From Lachnospiraceae bacterium 3-1 (GTDB lineage: Bacteria; Bacillota; Clostridia; Lachnospirales; Lachnospiraceae), in the NCBI GenBank assembly GCA_000403255.2, contig KE159591.1, positions 493,216 through 557,215 on the forward strand: 64,000 nucleotides of DNA. Reading direction: 5' to 3'. Below are positions 62,526 through 64,000 of this stretch, piece by piece (the stretch's first letter is position 1; every line of letters starts with the position of its first letter). The position numbers and the translations under genes are program-made. The notes beneath the pieces were generated by a model. That model was not told where the DNA came from. It searched no databases and worked only from the letters and a program-made list of their open reading frames with translations.

Positions 62526-63569
62526 TTACACAAATAATTCCTGAACCATCAAATCCTTAGCCTCTTCTTGATTCAGATCAATGATTTCCCCATCTGGCAA
62601 TGTCCTAACCTTGGGCCGCAGCATGGATTCTTGATAATTTTCTATTACTATAGCATTTCTTCCATCCGAAAGGGTTACCTCACACCCTACTGGATAAATT
62701 GCAATCTTTTTATCCAACAGCTCTACCAAATCTGGATCAAACTCTACACCTGCATTGGCTAACATGTAATCCATTGCGCCCGACGGGGAAACCGGGTCGT
62801 GATAAGGCAGTTTAGACGTCAATGCATCAAATACATCTGCAACCTTGATAATCCTGGCATAATAAGAAATGTCATATCCAGATCTGCGCATAGGATAACC
62901 ACATCCATTATACCATTCATGATGCTCCAGCACTCCTTTTTCCACTTCTGGCGCAAAATCATAATGCTCTGTTAAAAAATCGTAGCCCAGCTTGGGATGC
63001 TGTTCTACAAGAATCCTTTCCTCCTCCGATAGGGTGCGTTTTGCATTAAGCACATTTGCTTCCACATAACGCCTTCCCACATCATGCAGCAATGCGCAAG
63101 TAGTAAGCATATTCAATTCTTCCAAATCCAGATTGCCAGATGCAATTCCAAGCATCGTAGCCAACACCGCTACATTCACAGAATGAAAAAATGTATAATC
63201 ATCTAAGCTTCTCGTATCTATCATATTATACAGCTTATCTTTTCCTGCAGATATTTCCCTGGTAATTCTTCGGGTAATCTCTAAAATATAATCCTGTTCA
63301 ATCTCCTGGCATCTTTCCTCATCCAATAGATCATATACCAACCGCAAGGCTTCCTGCTTCAAGGTCTCGCTAATCAAAGGAATTACCCTCACCCCTTCAC
63401 TATAGCTATCCTCCACATAAACTCCTGGCAGCCCCATATGTAACAGCTCTTGGGCGTCTTCTTGCTGTAGTATATTCCCTTTCCCAAACAATACTTTTCC
63501 TTCTCCATCATAAATATCCTGCCCCAGTACCATTCCCACTTCTACTTTTATGATAGGTACATAACGCAT
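62526..63569 (-). CDS. HD-GYP domain cyclic-di-GMP phosphodiesterase-like protein
   Basis: A 347-aa protein. The N-terminal 115 residues include YVPIIKVEVGMVLGQDIYDGEGKVL, found before many HD-GYP domains. The HD-GYP domain spans about 120-280, with HSVNVAVLA, the metal pair HDVGRRYV, HHEWYNGCGYP (the GYP motif) and RIIKVADVFDALTS. These are the residues for c-di-GMP hydrolysis. A C-terminal segment (GCEVTLSDGRNAIVI...) resembles a small beta domain. No receiver domain is present. Confidence 0.92.
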   Translation of the reverse strand: MRYVPIIKVEVGMVLGQDIYDGEGKVLFGKGNILQQEDAQELLHMGLPGVYVEDSYSEGVRVIPLISETLKQEALRLVYDLLDEERCQEIEQDYILEITRRITREISAGKDKLYNMIDTRSLDDYTFFHSVNVAVLATMLGIASGNLDLEELNMLTTCALLHDVGRRYVEANVLNAKRTLSEEERILVEQHPKLGYDFLTEHYDFAPEVEKGVLEHHEWYNGCGYPMRRSGYDISYYARIIKVADVFDALTSKLPYHDPVSPSGAMDYMLANAGVEFDPDLVELLDKKIAIYPVGCEVTLSDGRNAIVIENYQESMLRPKVRTLPDGEIIDLNQEEAKDLMVQELFV

Positions 63570-63904
63570 CTGTGAAATACCTCCCTTCGCACATTCTCCA
63601 GACTTTCTACGCCTGTTTCATGGACACAGCTCTTTCTTTGCATATTCTATGGCATCCTGCAAAGTTCTTTCTCTCCGCTTATTAATTCTATATCAAAATC
63701 TTTCACATTCCAAGCCTTTTCCAACAAGTTTCCATGAAAATTAATCTTGTTTCCATCCCGCCGCAGTGCGATAAGAGCTTTTTTATTCTATAGGAAAGAT
63801 ACTTTCACACGTTAGCGTGACAAGGTCTTTCCTATAGAACGAAAAAAAGAACCGCAACCCCTTGGTTTAAAAAAACCTGGAAGCTTACGGCTCTTATCCA
63901 TTAG
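63570..63904. other. Intergenic region between HD-GYP gene and tRNA genes
   Basis: 335 bp containing the long-hairpin repeat copy C (63786-63839, with the shared flank GTGCGATAAGAGC from about 63766) and a short A/T-rich stretch near the tRNA 3' end. No gene is recognised. Confidence 0.6.
63786..63839. repeat. Long-hairpin intergenic repeat, copy C
   Basis: Perfect 14-bp arms TTCTATAGGAAAGA (63786-63799) and its complement (63826-63839) around ACTTTCACACGTTAGCGTGA-like centre with its own small stem. Flanking T6 and A7 runs extend the pairing. This is the best preserved of three copies. Confidence 0.85.
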
Positions 63905-63977
63905 AGCGATAGACGGGGCTCGAACCCGCGGTCTCGACCTTGGCAAGGTCGCGCGTTACCAACTACGCCACTATCGC
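63905..63977 (-). tRNA. tRNA-Gly (anticodon GCC)
   Basis: The minus strand folds as a cloverleaf: acceptor GCGATAG/CTATCGC, D-arm GCGTAGTTGGTAACGC, anticodon stem CGACC/GGTCG with loop TTGCCAA (GCC), and T-arm GCGGG TTCGAGC CCCGT. Discriminator U; CCA is not encoded. Confidence 0.95.
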
Positions 63978-63980
63978 AGA

Positions 63981-64000
63981 AGCGGGTGATGGGAATCGAA
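63981..64000 (-). tRNA. tRNA, 3' end only (probably tRNA-Gly), cut by window end
   Basis: On the minus strand the T-loop TTCGATTCCC and acceptor 3' strand CACCCGC, discriminator U, are visible. The GCGGGTG acceptor complement is typical of tRNA-Gly. The anticodon lies outside the window. It is three bases from the neighbouring tRNA-Gly, indicating a tRNA cluster. Confidence 0.8.

Noticed and set aside
1-64000. Insertion sequences, phage or integrase genes
   Set aside because: No transposase, recombinase or phage structural motif seen in any frame; accessory genes lack visible mobility genes within the window.

Overview
The window looks like a chromosome segment of an A+T-rich, low-GC Gram-positive anaerobe, most probably a gut Lachnospiraceae member (Blautia/Dorea/Ruminococcus-like). 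This is an inference from split transketolase genes, a small transaldolase, an FeFe-hydrogenase-like protein, the ecfA-ecfA-ecfT-truA...rplM-rpsI order, dhaKLM, VanW and TrmL proteins, and the general codon and promoter style. No rRNA, transposase, integrase or CRISPR array was seen.

Left end, 1-13.6 kb: a class II lanthipeptide locus interleaved with an agr-type quorum-sensing module. Two LanM synthetases, two C39-peptidase ABC exporters (LanT), a 60-aa leader-bearing precursor without cysteine, a lone ABC-2 permease, an AgrB protease, an AgrD-like peptide and a divergent AgrC-type kinase occur together. AgrD sits in one operon (agrD-lanM1) and AgrB in the other (permease-lanT2-precursor-lanM2-lanT1-agrB). 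Both operon promoters carry 9-bp direct repeats with 21-bp periodicity, ending exactly 29 bp upstream of a TATAAT box. This is the arrangement expected for a LytTR/AgrA-type regulator. The regulator itself is not in the window.

13.7-37.4 kb: an accessory and defence region. It holds a deletion-bearing restriction-modification polypeptide, a CitE-like/PRTase (StiP, TRSP) group, a DNA methyltransferase with a frameshifted metallo-beta-lactamase partner, metabolic genes (transaldolase, split transketolase, FeFe-hydrogenase-like), a MATE pseudogene, an Eco57I-like type IIG system with companion methylase, a BfiI-like PLD-nuclease system with two methyltransferases (two of its three genes frameshifted), and a type III toxin-antitoxin locus of the CptIN kind. 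Several of these genes are broken at A/T homopolymers of 6-7 bases.

37.6-64 kb: mostly core genes on the minus strand. They are rplM-rpsI with a long leader, a chemotaxis receptor, truA, ecfT/A2/A1, trmL, an aminotransferase, an Lrp regulator, an AIR-synthase-like protein, VanW, a DnaQ-like exonuclease, a radical SAM protein, dhaLMK, a decayed rpoN, ArsR, an MntP-like protein, a TetR/MMPL/heptad-repeat export module, an HD-GYP protein and two tRNA-Gly genes (the last cut by the window end). A long-hairpin intergenic repeat occurs three times (about 36.7, 47.3 and 63.8 kb).
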